Positions 8,189 to 17,191 of a stretch of 64,000 nt of DNA are shown piece by piece. The position numbers and the translations under genes were made by a program. Source of the DNA: Blautia schinkii (GTDB lineage: Bacteria; Bacillota; Clostridia; Lachnospirales; Lachnospiraceae). The number at the start of each line of letters is the position of its first letter. Within the stretch, counting starts at the first letter, position 1. A model generated the notes under the pieces. The model was not told the DNA's origin and ran no database searches. It saw only the letters and a program-made list of their open reading frames with translations. Location of the stretch: NCBI RefSeq assembly GCF_013304825.1, contig NZ_JAAWUO010000004.1, positions 183,852-247,851 on the forward strand, given 5' to 3'.

Positions 8189-8782
8189 TTATTTAGAATA
8201 CAGCTCGACGATAAGCATCTCGTTTACAGGAACATCGATCTGCTCTCTTGTAGGAAGCTCTTTAACTACACCCTTCAGGTTCTCCTGATCAGCGTCGATC
8301 CACTCCGGAACAAGTCTTCCGCCAGTGATCTCAAGGATTCCTTTATATCTCTCAGAACCTTTGCTCTTCTCTCTGATCTCAATTGTGTCTCCTGCCTTGC
8401 ACAGGTAAGACGGAATGTTTACACATTTTCCGTTAACAAGTACGTGCTTGTGATCTACGATCTGACGAGCCTCTCTTCTTGTTCTTGCAAATCCCATACG
8501 GAAAACAATGTTGTCAAGTCTGCTCTCAAGCATAACCATAAGGTTCTCACCTGTCTGGCCCTGCATTCTGTCAGCTTTCTTGTAATAGTTACGGAAAGGT
8601 TTCTCAAGAACTCCGTAGATAAATTTTGCTTTCTGTTTCTCTTTTAACTGAAGACCATACTCAGACACCTTGCGGTTTGCACGTTTTAACTGTCTTGTGG
8701 ACTTCTTATCAATTCCTAAGTAAATCGGATCCAGGCCAAGGGATCTGCATCTTTTCAGAACAGGTACTCTATTTACTGCCAT
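8189..8782 (-). CDS. rpsD: 30S ribosomal protein S4
   Basis: The 197-aa protein contains the S4 RNA-binding domain (about 85-150; [33 protein letters not shown]). The N-terminus carries only one Cys, so this is the zinc-free form. S4 nucleates 30S assembly and in several bacteria represses its own operon. Its place between rpsK and rpoA matches the E. coli alpha operon, unlike B. subtilis where rpsD stands alone. That makes the structured spacer upstream of rpsM a candidate S4 target. Confidence 0.97.
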   Translation of the reverse strand: MAVNRVPVLKRCRSLGLDPIYLGIDKKSTRQLKRANRKVSEYGLQLKEKQKAKFIYGVLEKPFRNYYKKADRMQGQTGENLMVMLESRLDNIVFRMGFARTRREARQIVDHKHVLVNGKCVNIPSYLCKAGDTIEIREKSKGSERYKGILEITGGRLVPEWIDADQENLKGVVKELPTREQIDVPVNEMLIVELYSK

Positions 8783-8798
8783 TTCAACTACCTCCTAA

Positions 8799-9191
8799 TT
8801 AGACTCTTCTGCGTTTTGGTGGACGGCATCCGTTGTGAGGAACCGGAGTTACGTCACGAATGCTGGTTACTTCAAGTCCGCATGCCTGAAGCGCACGGAT
8901 TGCAGCTTCACGGCCTGAGCCCGGGCCTTTTACCATAACGTCTACTGTTTTTAATCCATGAATTAAAGCAGCCTTTGTTGCAGTCTCTGCTGCCATCTGT
9001 GCTGCATAAGGGGTAGATTTCCTTGAACCTTTAAATCCAAGACCACCGGCACTTGCCCATGAAAGAGCGTTTCCTTCGTTATCTGTCAGTGTGACGATTG
9101 TATTGTTGAAGGAAGACTGAATGTGTGCCTGTCCGTGTTCAACGTTTTTCTTGACACGACGTTTTGTCGTTTTCTTTGTAACTTTTGCCAT
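8799..9191 (-). CDS. rpsK: 30S ribosomal protein S11
   Basis: 130 aa, with the conserved [18 protein letters not shown] and the C-terminal motif [18 protein letters not shown]. It sits on the 30S platform near the mRNA exit. It lies 55 nt after rpsM and 16 nt before rpsD in the alpha operon. Confidence 0.97.
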   Translation of the reverse strand: MAKVTKKTTKRRVKKNVEHGQAHIQSSFNNTIVTLTDNEGNALSWASAGGLGFKGSRKSTPYAAQMAAETATKAALIHGLKTVDVMVKGPGSGREAAIRALQACGLEVTSIRDVTPVPHNGCRPPKRRRV

Positions 9192-9246
9192 TTTAAAACT
9201 AACCTACACTTTCCTTTTATTGAAATTAATTAGTTATATCTATAAA

Positions 9247-9615
9247 TTATTTCTTCTTGTTTGCAACAGTTCTCTTCGGTCCCTTGCGAGTTCTCGCATT
9301 TGTCTTAGTCTTCTGACCACGAACCGGGAGTCCTTTACGATGACGGATACCTCTGTAGCATCCGATCTCCTGCAGTCTCTTGATGTTAAGGGCGATTTCC
9401 CTTCTCAGATCACCTTCTACTGTCATTGTCTCATCAATAACAGCACTCAGTTTCTTAACCTCATCATCAGTCAGATCTCTGACACGTGTGTCAGGATTAA
9501 CCTCTGCTTTAGCAAGAATTTTGTCTGCGCTTGGTCTACCAATTCCATAAATGTAGGTAAGACCGATTTCAATACGTTTCTCTCTTGGTAAGTCTACACC
9601 AGCTATACGAGCCAT
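9247..9615 (-). CDS. rpsM: 30S ribosomal protein S13
   Basis: The ATG at 9615 begins [14 protein letters not shown], the universal S13 start, giving 122 aa. An in-frame upstream extension to 9750 has no family similarity and is not used. It contains [26 protein letters not shown]13 binds the head of 16S rRNA and contacts P-site tRNA and L5. A 308-nt spacer with several hairpins separates it from rpmJ. Confidence 0.97.
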   Translation of the reverse strand: MARIAGVDLPREKRIEIGLTYIYGIGRPSADKILAKAEVNPDTRVRDLTDDEVKKLSAVIDETMTVEGDLRREIALNIKRLQEIGCYRGIRHRKGLPVRGQKTKTNARTRKGPKRTVANKKK

Positions 9616-9923
9616 GTACTGTTTCCTCCATTTTCTGTTTCTGAAAGTCTCTGCATATCGTATGTCACTTGCTCCCGCAAGGTGAAATGGGACATATCGG
9701 TGTGCCGCTTTCTTTTCTAGTTTCCTAATTGGGGTGCCTCGGTAAAACACCCAGCTGTAATCGGCGAATCACAGCCTTTCCGAAATTGCGGATCTTAACC
9801 GCTGTTGCCTCTCGGTATTAGGCAATACATGCTTATTATTCACTCAGCAGAACAACCCTACCGGGTGTTTCATACTGCAGCCGCACGTTTCACAAACATT
9901 CCAAAGAAGTTCCGATATGGAAA
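9616..9923 (-). promoter_or_regulatory. Structured 308-nt spacer upstream of rpsM; candidate r-protein leader
   Basis: No gene is visible. At least four stems can be drawn: TATGTC/GACATA (9661-9696) enclosing CTTGC/GCAAG; GGGTG/CACCC (9732-9752); GCTGT/ACAGC (9754-9775); and TTGCC/GGCAA (9805-9825). In E. coli, S4 represses the alpha operon by binding just upstream of rpsM, so this is a plausible autoregulatory site. That is inference by position and structure only. Confidence 0.45.
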
Positions 9924-10037
9924 TCAACCCTGACGCTGTTTGTGCTTCGGGTTCTCACAGATGATTCTGATGGATCCCTTTCTCTTAATGACCTTGCACT
10001 TCTCGCAGATCGGCTTTACAGATGATCTTACTTTCAC
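9924..10037 (-). CDS. rpmJ: 50S ribosomal protein L36
   Basis: A GTG start with a GGAAGGAGG site gives 37 aa, [15 protein letters not shown] onward. The zinc ligands C11, C14, C27 and H32 are all present, so this is the zinc-binding form. L36 binds 23S rRNA late in 50S assembly. Normally rpmJ follows infA directly; here it heads a separate alpha operon with its own promoter, because about 6 kb of other genes lie between. Confidence 0.95.
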   Translation of the reverse strand: MKVRSSVKPICEKCKVIKRKGSIRIICENPKHKQRQG

Positions 10038-10120
10038 TGGAAATCCTCCTTCCGTAAATTAGTCTCATATCTGCAGTTTCACAGGCGCACTCATACACAG
10101 TATTTGCGCGCTTGAAATAT

Positions 10121-10149
10121 ATACTAACACCTGTTTTCCCGAAATGCAA
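10121..10149 (-). promoter_or_regulatory. Promoter of the rpmJ-rpsM-rpsK-rpsD-rpoA-rplQ operon
   Basis: On the minus strand, TTGCAT (10144-10149), 17 nt and TAGTAT (10121-10126) form a sigma-A promoter. An A/T tract lies upstream. It supplies the transcription that the inserted genes would otherwise cut off. Confidence 0.75.
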
Positions 10150-10168
10150 GAAAAAAATTAAAAAATTT

Positions 10169-10197
10169 TTGATTTTTTTTACAGGCTGTATTATAAT
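10169..10197 (+). promoter_or_regulatory. Promoter of the DUF1275 gene
   Basis: TTGATT (10169-10174), a 17-nt spacer and a consensus TATAAT (10192-10197) lie about 60 nt before the start codon, back to back with the alpha operon promoter. Confidence 0.65.
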
Positions 10198-10258
10198 GGG
10201 TGGCAAAGTCCGGCAGACATATGGAATCTGCCTATTTTAATGAAAGGAATCTTTACAT

Positions 10259-10990
10259 ATGCATACGGAAATGAAATATCGTTTTCTGATACATTACACC
10301 TTATCTTTTATCGGTGGATACCTGGGGCTTTATGCCATTGTGTCAAGAGCTGATCTTTTCGGCAATGCCCAGACAGCCAATCTTCTTGGTGTTGTGCGGG
10401 ATCTCATAGGCAGGAATTTTTCGGATATGCTTCTGCGTGTGGGTGCGCTTCTCATATATATGGCTGCTGTTATCCTTACGGTCTGGATCCCAGAGCATTT
10501 TTCCGCAGATCTTCGTTTTATCAGTATCGGGATTGATATCTTTGCGATCCTGCTCCTGGGATTCTTTCCTTCCGGAATGTCTCCGGTTGTGGCTCTTTAC
10601 CCCGTGTTCTTTGCAATGCCTTTCCAGTGGTGTACCTTCAAGGCTCCCGGCGGATATAACAGCTCCACGATCTTTTCCACCAACAACCTTCGCCAATTCA
10701 CCACAGCTGTCACTCAGTTCCTTATGAAAAAGGACAGCACACAGTGCGATAAAGCAAAATTCTACGGAATGACGTTGCTTTCTTTTCATACAGGTGCAGC
10801 TTTGTCTCTGATCCTGTATATGACCTACGGTCTCTCAGGCGTATGGCTCTGTCTGGTTCCTGCCTTCTATGCTATATGGCTGATCAGTGCAGACCGGAAT
10901 ACCGCAGCCGATACACCGGCAGTTACCCGAAGCACAGCTTCTGACGGCAGCAGCTTCAGGAATCTTTCCTATAAGAAAAAAGAGGCCTGA
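10259..10990 (+). CDS. DUF1275 (YoaK-like) integral membrane protein
   Basis: The 243-aa protein has about six hydrophobic segments and the family features GGYLGLYAIVSRADLFGNAQTANLL near the N-terminus and STIFSTNNLRQFTTA in the middle. DUF1275 proteins are six-helix membrane proteins of unknown function. An AAAGGAA site precedes the ATG. It is the first of the plus-strand genes set between infA and rpmJ and has its own promoter and terminator. Confidence 0.85.
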   Translation: MHTEMKYRFLIHYTLSFIGGYLGLYAIVSRADLFGNAQTANLLGVVRDLIGRNFSDMLLRVGALLIYMAAVILTVWIPEHFSADLRFISIGIDIFAILLLGFFPSGMSPVVALYPVFFAMPFQWCTFKAPGGYNSSTIFSTNNLRQFTTAVTQFLMKKDSTQCDKAKFYGMTLLSFHTGAALSLILYMTYGLSGVWLCLVPAFYAIWLISADRNTAADTPAVTRSTASDGSSFRNLSYKKKEA

Positions 10991-11016
10991 CTTTATTTTA
11001 GCTTTGATAAAATAAG

Positions 11017-11058
11017 AGGAAATGTGATCTGTTTTTACACTGTCACATTTTCTTTTTT
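11017..11058 (+). terminator. Terminator after the DUF1275 gene
   Basis: AAATGTGA (11020-11027) pairs with TCACATTT (11043-11050), followed by a T-rich run. The 319-bp gap 10991-11309 otherwise holds only the GntR promoter and operator below. Confidence 0.75.
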
Positions 11059-11220
11059 GTTTACGCGTAAGCCCCTCTGGCTCTTACAGCTTATATGCGT
11101 TCGAAATCCAGTATCATGATTTTGAATGGCCGCAAATTGATTTCATCTATATTTCTCATACTATCCTCATAACATATCAATATGCTCTGTAACTTGTTTA
11201 AACATTCCACGGTATTTGCA

Positions 11221-11265
11221 TTGCGCTTACCGGGAAAATCTTTTATAATTATTCCAGAAATTATA
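11221..11265 (+). promoter_or_regulatory. Promoter and palindromic operator of the GntR regulator
   Basis: TTGCGC (11221-11226), 17 nt and TATAAT (11244-11249) form the promoter. The -10 box is also the left arm of a palindrome, TATAATT-8 nt-AATTATA (11244-11265), well placed for autorepression by the GntR protein encoded 45 nt downstream. Confidence 0.6.
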
Positions 11266-11309
11266 AATCCTGCTATATATTTTTGACCGAACATGAATGG
11301 AGAATTGAA

Positions 11310-12035
11310 ATGCCCAGAAGTATTTACGAAGATATTTATAAAGATCTGAAAATGAAAATAGAGGACAACACTTTTGCCTATCAGGAGCTTCTGCCTTCCG
11401 AAAACACTCTGATCCGGACTTACGGCTGTTCCCGCAATACCCTGCGCCGTGCGGTCAGTCTTCTTGTCAATGACGGCTATGTACAGACCATGCAGGGAAA
11501 AGGTGTCCGCAATATCTACCGTCCAAACGAGCAGACTGCTTTCACCATCGGAGAGATTGAAACCTTCAAGGAATCTGCTGCAAGGAACGGTCAGAATGCC
11601 CATACAGAGGTGGCTCTCTTTACAGAGCTTTGTATCAGCAAAAAGCAGTCTGCTTACACAGGATTTCCCGCTGATGCAGAAGTATATTATATTCAGCGTA
11701 TCCATTATCTTGAAGATATCCCACTGATCATCAACCATAATTATTTTCTGAAGGAATCCGTTCCCGGCCTTACTGCCGAGATTGCCAGTCATTCTATCTA
11801 TGAATACCTGGAGCAGGAGCTTCATATGACCATTGTCAACAGCAAACGTGTCATGACTGTGGAAAAGGTTACGGAAATTGATGAAAAATATCTTCATCTG
11901 AATGTAAAGGATTATAACTGCGTGGCTGTGGTGTCCAGCCAGACTTATAACAGTGATGGCGTGATGTTTGAGTATACCCAGTCACGGCACAGACCGGATC
12001 ATTTTCGATTTTATGATAATGCCCTGCGCCGATGA
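11310..12035 (+). CDS. GntR/HutC-family transcriptional regulator
   Basis: The ATG at 11310 has GGAG 7 nt upstream and begins MPRSIYEDIYKDLK, giving 241 aa. The winged HTH (about 1-70) shows LLPSENTLIRTYGCSRNTLRRAVSLLVNDG, as in TreR/HutC proteins. The rest (about 85-235) is a UTRA ligand-binding domain with YYIQRIHYLEDIPLIINHNYF. Such regulators sense sugars, sugar phosphates or amino-acid intermediates and often repress a neighbouring transporter; the SNF-type symporter next door is a candidate target. The ligand is not predictable. Confidence 0.88.
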   Translation: MPRSIYEDIYKDLKMKIEDNTFAYQELLPSENTLIRTYGCSRNTLRRAVSLLVNDGYVQTMQGKGVRNIYRPNEQTAFTIGEIETFKESAARNGQNAHTEVALFTELCISKKQSAYTGFPADAEVYYIQRIHYLEDIPLIINHNYFLKESVPGLTAEIASHSIYEYLEQELHMTIVNSKRVMTVEKVTEIDEKYLHLNVKDYNCVAVVSSQTYNSDGVMFEYTQSRHRPDHFRFYDNALRR

Positions 12036-12138
12036 GCCCGGCTCATAGCTGCTTCGCAGCTACCCTGTTATGAGTTCCCTATTTTCCGGAATTATGTTAT
12101 ACTGAAACGATCAAATGGAGAGAGGATATTATATTTAT

Positions 12139-13461
12139 ATGAAAAAACGAGAATCTTTTAACAGCCGCTGGGGATTCATTCTGGCCTGCATCGGGTCTGC
12201 GGTTGGAATGGGAAATATCTGGATGTTTCCCACCAGAGTTTCCCTGTATGGCGGGGGATCGTTCCTGATCCCGTATTTTATTTTTGTGGCTCTGATCGGC
12301 TTTACCGGCGTGATCGGTGAGATGAGCTTTGGCCGTGGGACACGTTCCGGGCCCATTGACGCTTTCGGCATGGCCTGCGAAACCAGTGGCAAACGAAGGC
12401 TGGGCGAAACACTGGGCTGGATACCTGTGATCGGTGCACTGGCCATGGCTATCGGTTATACCGTTGTTATGGGATGGATCTTCCGATATATGCTCGGAGC
12501 CTTTACAGGCTCCACCCTGGCACCGGCAGATATTGAGTCCTTTGGTGCCAAATTTGGAGGCATGGCCTCTGCATGGGGAAATAATCTCTGGCAGATGGCT
12601 GCTCTTGTGATCTGCATGTTTATCCTGATGTACGGCGTTGGAAGCGGTATCGAAAAAGCCAATAAAGTGATGATGCCCATCTTCTTTATTCTGTTTGTGA
12701 TCCTTGGCATCTATGTTGCATTTCAGCCGGGAGCTGCTGCCGGATACCGCTATATCTTCCGCGTGGAGCCGGAAGTTCTGGCAAAGCCTTCCACCTGGAT
12801 TTTCGCACTTGGACAGGCATTTTTCTCCCTGTCTGTTGCAGGTAACGGTACACTGATCTACGGATCTTATCTTCCGGACAGCGAAGATATCCCTGCATCT
12901 GCTGCAAGGGTAGCGCTTTTTGATACTCTGGCTGCTATGCTGGCAGCACTTGTTATCATTCCGGCCATGGCTACCACAGGTGCCAAGCTTGACCAGGGCG
13001 GTCCCGGACTTCTGTTTATCTACCTGCCGCACCTGATCAAAACCATGCCTGTCGGACGGATCATTGCCATCATCTTTTTCGTAGCTGTGTTCCTTGCAGG
13101 CATGACCTCGCTTATGAATCTTTATGAAGCTCCTATTGCCACAGTTCAGGAAAAAACAGGTCTTGGCCGGATCCCTTCCTGCATGGTGATCGCAGTGATC
13201 GGCGTTGTGGTTTCACTTCTTATCCAGGGCATTGTTTCTGACTGGATGGATGTGCTTTCCATCTATATCTGTCCTCTCGGCGCAGGACTTGCAGGGATCA
13301 TGTTCTTCTGGATCTTCGGCCGGAGCTATGTGGAAAACCAGGTCAGCAAAGGACGTGAGAAACCGTTTACAAAAATCTTTTATCCGGTGTGTAAATATAT
13401 TTATGTTCCTGTTTGTTTTCTGGTTCTGATTCTAGGAATTGTACTTGGCGGAATCGGATGA
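12139..13461 (+). CDS. Neurotransmitter:sodium symporter (SNF/NSS) family transporter
   Basis: With the ATG at 12139 the protein is 440 aa with about 11-12 membrane segments and no large extra domains, as in bacterial LeuT/MhsT relatives. The unwound TM1 sodium/substrate motif GSAVGMGNIWMFP is clear, as is FFSLSVAGNGTLIYGSY in TM6. It should import an amino acid or amine with sodium. Start choice is uncertain: an ATG at 12115 is in frame, but the AGAGAGG site lies between the two. It follows the GntR gene by about 100 nt, with a possible weak promoter (TATACT near 12098) between them. Confidence 0.9.
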   Translation: MKKRESFNSRWGFILACIGSAVGMGNIWMFPTRVSLYGGGSFLIPYFIFVALIGFTGVIGEMSFGRGTRSGPIDAFGMACETSGKRRLGETLGWIPVIGALAMAIGYTVVMGWIFRYMLGAFTGSTLAPADIESFGAKFGGMASAWGNNLWQMAALVICMFILMYGVGSGIEKANKVMMPIFFILFVILGIYVAFQPGAAAGYRYIFRVEPEVLAKPSTWIFALGQAFFSLSVAGNGTLIYGSYLPDSEDIPASAARVALFDTLAAMLAALVIIPAMATTGAKLDQGGPGLLFIYLPHLIKTMPVGRIIAIIFFVAVFLAGMTSLMNLYEAPIATVQEKTGLGRIPSCMVIAVIGVVVSLLIQGIVSDWMDVLSIYICPLGAGLAGIMFFWIFGRSYVENQVSKGREKPFTKIFYPVCKYIYVPVCFLVLILGIVLGGIG

Positions 13462-13504
13462 TAAAATGATAGTACAGTTGAAATAATAAATTGCCTGCAT
13501 AAAC

Positions 13505-13552
13505 AAATCCCCCGAAAAAATGATTTTTTAAATCATTTCCGGGGGATTTTTA
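13505..13552. terminator. Bidirectional terminator between the symporter and the acidic lipoprotein
   Basis: AAATCCCCCG (13505-13514) pairs with CGGGGGATTT (13540-13549), extended inward by AAATGATTT/AAATCATTT. Flanking A and T runs suit both converging genes. Confidence 0.85.
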
Positions 13553-13673
13553 TGTTTTATCTTATAATATTCGCAAAACCAGGCTTTTCGATTGCTGCAT
13601 ATCCTGAACGCACTCACTTCACAATTTGTCAGCGAGTTTACGTTTTACACTGATTCCCAATTATCCTACATCC

Positions 13674-16004
13674 TTAGAGTGTATCCGGTTTCTCCACCTC
13701 ATAGTCAGACCAGGAAGCAATCGTTTCGCTGTCTGAAGTGTCTGCAGTTTCTTCATATTTATCTACAGTAATGGTGTAATCGCTGTCGCCTTCTGCATAT
13801 ACAGTTCCGTCTGTTCCTTTGATCGTGACTGTTTTTCCGGAGTCATCCACAATGGTTCCTGCGTTAGAAAGTGTGGATACGGTGCTGTCACCGGTTACTG
13901 TCCAGGTAGAGTCATTATTGACATATACATTACAGTAGCCATCTCCACCGTTACCGGCAAAGCTCTCATCATCTATGATAACTCCTGTCAGGTTACTGCC
14001 GTCCGTCATATAGAAGTCAAGCTGGCTGATGGTGTCCCAGATCACATCCCCCTCCATATCCTGGCTAATTGCTGTAAAGTCGCAGTCTGCTCCGTTGGCT
14101 CCGCTTTCGCCCCAACCTCTTTCGTTATTATTTCCTGTGCAGCGTAAGAAATACTCATTGTCATTGTTGTATGTGATATCTACAGCATTCAGAGTGATAT
14201 CACTCTCTGTGTTAGTTGTGTAGAACACGCCGCCATTCTGTGATGTAAGGGTTCCTCCATCCATCTGAAAGGTGCTGTTTCCTACTTCGGAATCACCGGA
14301 CATACTCTGGTAGAGGATTACTGTCCAGATACTGTCATTCTGGCTTAAATCGCTCATATTTCCGGTGAGGTCACAGTCAAACAGATGCAATGAATTCAGG
14401 CCTTCGATGCATACTGCTTCTGATCCGTTTGCTGTAAGTGTGGCATCCTTTACCGCAATATCTGCTGTACAGTATACTGCCGGCGAGCCTTCACCGTTGG
14501 ATGTATAGGTTCCGCCGTCAACTACCATGGTTCCGCCGCCACGGTCACTTCGGATGGCAGCTGCGGATTCTCCGTTTGTTTCCACGTTCAGCTCCCAGGC
14601 ATATAACTTACCGCCACCTGCTGCGTGGATTCCACCGGAAGTATCCTGTGTTGTCTTAATGGTAGTGTCTGCCGCATAGACCGTTCCATCGCCGTAGGCA
14701 AAAAGTCCTGCTCCGCCGGCTGCGTCAGTGTTTACAGTTCCACCTTTTACATAAGCGTTTCCCTCTGTTGCAAGCAGTGCCGCTCCTACGCCGTAAAAGC
14801 TTGAATTGTCGCCGCCTGTGCTGTCGGAGGAATTTCTTGTAATGTCCACATTATTGAAAGTTACATTTGCTCCTGATGATACAAGTGCTGCATTTTCATC
14901 TGTTCCTGTTGACTCCAGGGATGTATCGGATACTTCGGTATCGGAATCATAGGTATTGACAGCATCATAGCCGTCTACTCCCTGAGACTGTCCTCCTGGT
15001 GCTCCACCAGGAGCTCCCTGACCACCTCCCATGACAGTGCTCTGTACTTTGATGGTAAGGGCGTTTCCGTCATCGTCTGTGGTGATTGCTACGATGTCAC
15101 CTTCCTGGATGCCGGAGAGTTCGATGGTTTCGCTTTGAGAATTATTGCCATCCGACGCATCGCCCTGGGTGCTGCCTGGAGCCTGACCATTTCCGTTATC
15201 TCCGTCTGGTTTCTCCGGGGCTATACTGTCATTCGCTGGCTTCTCCGGGGATTCTCCATTTCCATTATCTCCATCCGGTTTCTCTGGTGCTTCTCCCGGG
15301 GCTCCGCCCGGACCTCCTGTGCTTTCTTTTGTAATCACGGTATCATCAGTCACTGTGACTGTCATCTCATCCCCTGTCAGATCCAGCATGGAAGGTGTTT
15401 CCCCCTGATCTTCTTCCGGTGCTCCACCATTTCCATCTGTATTGTCACCATCTGGTTTTTTCTGGGATTCTCCGTTATCTGTTGAATCACCCTCTTTACT
15501 ATCCTTTTTATCGGACTCTGTATCTTTACTGTCAGATTCTGCGTTCTCTGCATCACTGCTGTTATCTGATGTTGTTTCTGCATCGGATTTATCTGCACTG
15601 TCATCAGAAGCATTTCCGCTTCCATCACTATCCGGTTTCTCCGGTGCCTCTCCCTGTTCTCCGCCTGGTGTTCCACCGTTTCCGCCCATTTCTTTCATCG
15701 TTCCTACAGCGATCGTAATCTTACCAGTTTCTACGGATTTCACCTCACCGTAAGTTACATCTTCCTCATCGGAATCACCTTTATCAAAACTTTCTTTATC
15801 GGCGTCTGCATTGGCGTCTTCATTGCTGTCACTGTTATCGGAATCTGTGCTCTTTGTACTGTCTGCCGTTGTATCTTCTGCATCCTTATTCTCTGAACTC
15901 TCAGCCGTACTCGTTGTTTTCTCTGTTGTCGCTGCCCCGCATGCAGTAACGGATGTAGCTGCCATCATAACGCCTAAGATTGCTGCAAGATATTTTTTCT
16001 TCAT
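13674..16004 (-). CDS. Large acidic lipoprotein with Gly/Pro-rich repeats and a beta-helix-like C-terminal half
   Basis: The 776-aa protein has a signal peptide with lipobox SVTAC (Cys at 22). Residues 23-110 are Ser/Thr/Asp/Glu-rich. About 110-330 is low complexity, with recurring blocks such as GGAPGEAPEKPDGDNGNG, EAPEKPD and GGQGAPGGAPGG, interleaved with short strands (TGKITIAVGTM and DMTVTVTDDTVITKES-like segments). From about 370 to 720 there are short beta-strand repeats rich in Asn, Gly, Ser and Thr (NVTFNNVDITRNS, KGGTVNTDAAGGAGL, VDGGTYTSNGEGSPAVYC), a pattern typical of right-handed parallel beta-helices of surface proteins. It is probably exposed on the cell surface; ligand and role are unknown. 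It lies on the minus strand inside the block between infA and rpmJ. Confidence 0.75.
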   Translation of the reverse strand: MKKKYLAAILGVMMAATSVTACGAATTEKTTSTAESSENKDAEDTTADSTKSTDSDNSDSNEDANADADKESFDKGDSDEEDVTYGEVKSVETGKITIAVGTMKEMGGNGGTPGGEQGEAPEKPDSDGSGNASDDSADKSDAETTSDNSSDAENAESDSKDTESDKKDSKEGDSTDNGESQKKPDGDNTDGNGGAPEEDQGETPSMLDLTGDEMTVTVTDDTVITKESTGGPGGAPGEAPEKPDGDNGNGESPEKPANDSIAPEKPDGDNGNGQAPGSTQGDASDGNNSQSETIELSGIQEGDIVAITTDDDGNALTIKVQSTVMGGGQGAPGGAPGGQSQGVDGYDAVNTYDSDTEVSDTSLESTGTDENAALVSSGANVTFNNVDITRNSSDSTGGDNSSFYGVGAALLATEGNAYVKGGTVNTDAAGGAGLFAYGDGTVYAADTTIKTTQDTSGGIHAAGGGKLYAWELNVETNGESAAAIRSDRGGGTMVVDGGTYTSNGEGSPAVYCTADIAVKDATLTANGSEAVCIEGLNSLHLFDCDLTGNMSDLSQNDSIWTVILYQSMSGDSEVGNSTFQMDGGTLTSQNGGVFYTTNTESDITLNAVDITYNNDNEYFLRCTGNNNERGWGESGANGADCDFTAISQDMEGDVIWDTISQLDFYMTDGSNLTGVIIDDESFAGNGGDGYCNVYVNNDSTWTVTGDSTVSTLSNAGTIVDDSGKTVTIKGTDGTVYAEGDSDYTITVDKYEETADTSDSETIASWSDYEVEKPDTL

Positions 16005-16127
16005 ATGAACACCTCTCTTTTTTGTATGCTCATACTATATCAGCAAAATCTGTTCACTTTATGTTTAAAGCGTGAAAAAAATGTGAGTGATAAACTCCAC
16101 TTTAAATTCTTTTTCTGCAGAAAAAGC

Positions 16128-16168
16128 AAAAAAGACCCGGCAGCTTATTGCCACCAGGTCGTCTTTTA
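16128..16168 (-). terminator. Terminator ending the S10-spc operon after infA
   Basis: On the minus strand, AAAGACGACCTGG and TGGCA pair with TGCC and GGGTCTTT, followed by a U-run. It separates infA from the inserted genes and shows that the ribosomal operon really ends here. Confidence 0.8.
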
Positions 16169-16177
16169 TAATATTTC

Positions 16178-16396
16178 TTATTTATCTCTCCAGATAATTC
16201 TTCCCTTGGAAAGATCATACGGAGAAAGTTCGATCGTTACCTTATCTCCCGGGAGAATACGGATGAAATTCATACGGAGCTTGCCGCTGATATGTGCAAG
16301 TACCACATGCTTGTTTTCCAGTTCTACTTTAAACATCGCGTTAGGCAATTTCTCCAGAACAGTGCCTTCTACTTCAATCACATCTGCTTTTGACAT
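16178..16396 (-). CDS. infA: Translation initiation factor IF-1
   Basis: 72 aa forming one S1-like OB fold: [28 protein letters not shown] and the end [16 protein letters not shown] are canonical. IF-1 blocks the A site during initiation. An AGGAGG-like site precedes the ATG. It lies 34 nt after map. The KOW-domain gene often found between map and infA in clostridia is absent, and rpmJ does not follow. Confidence 0.97.
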   Translation of the reverse strand: MSKADVIEVEGTVLEKLPNAMFKVELENKHVVLAHISGKLRMNFIRILPGDKVTIELSPYDLSKGRIIWRDK

Positions 16397-16430
16397 TTTT
16401 TACCTCCTATGTCATGATAACAATTGCTGC

Positions 16431-17189
16431 TTACAGGCTCGTAAGCGTCAGAATCTCTGGTTCCCCATCTGTGATGAGGATCGTGTTTTCATAATGTGCG
16501 GAAAGTGAACCATCCATGGTTACTACTGTCCACTCATCGTCCAGCCATGCCACGTCCGCACGACCAAGGTTGATCATGGGCTCGACGGCCAGGGTCATTC
16601 CCGGAAGGAGCTTGATGCCCCTGCGCTTCTGCGGGAAGTTTGGAATCTGCGGATCCTCATGAAGATGAGTTCCGATTCCGTGTCCTACAAGGTCACGTAC
16701 GATACCATAACGGTATTTCGCTGCATGGGCTCCGATGGCTTTGGAAATATCATTTAAATGATTTCCGGCTTTTGCCATTTTCAGTCCTTCGAAAAAGCAC
16801 TCTCTTGTAACTTTAATAAGCTGCTGTGCTTCTTTGGATACTTCACCTACTGCATAAGTACGTGCTGCGTCAGAATGATAGCCCTTGTAAATCAGGCCGG
16901 CGTCGATTTTAACCAGATCCCCGTCCTGGATTATCTTTTCCTCGGATGGAATTCCATGCACAACCTCATCATTCAGGCTGATGCAGAAAGAAGCCGGAAA
17001 ACCTCCGTAGTTCAGAAAGTTCGGAATACAGCCCATGGACCGGATCATATCTTCACCGATACGGTCAATTTCTTTGGTGCTGACACCTGGTTTAATATAA
17101 GTGATCAAACCGTCATGCACCTTCTCAAGAAGATGGCCTGCTTCTCTCATAAGTTCTATTTCATGCTGTGTCTTAATTGTTACGGACAT
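16431..17189 (-). CDS. map: Type I methionine aminopeptidase
   Basis: 252 aa. The metal ligands of the pita-bread fold are in place: VKIDAGLIYKGYHSDAARTY (two Asp), GHGIGTHLHEDP (His), TLAVEPMIN (Glu) and HYENTILIT (Glu). It removes the initiator Met from nascent chains. It lies 2 nt after adk and before infA, in the usual secY-adk-map-infA order. Confidence 0.97.
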   Translation of the reverse strand: MSVTIKTQHEIELMREAGHLLEKVHDGLITYIKPGVSTKEIDRIGEDMIRSMGCIPNFLNYGGFPASFCISLNDEVVHGIPSEEKIIQDGDLVKIDAGLIYKGYHSDAARTYAVGEVSKEAQQLIKVTRECFFEGLKMAKAGNHLNDISKAIGAHAAKYRYGIVRDLVGHGIGTHLHEDPQIPNFPQKRRGIKLLPGMTLAVEPMINLGRADVAWLDDEWTVVTMDGSLSAHYENTILITDGEPEILTLTSL

Positions 17190-17191
17190 TC

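Noticed and set aside
9616..9750. N-terminal extension of rpsM (45 residues)
   Set aside because: The extra residues have no S13 similarity and the universal MARIAGV start has its own ribosome-binding region; the stretch forms RNA stems.
11091..11897. 268-codon minus-strand frame opposite the GntR gene
   Set aside because: It is the mirror of a well-supported HTH/UTRA gene, and its composition fits no family.
12097..13032. 311-codon minus-strand frame opposite the symporter gene
   Set aside because: Antisense shadow; the plus-strand protein has clear SNF motifs.
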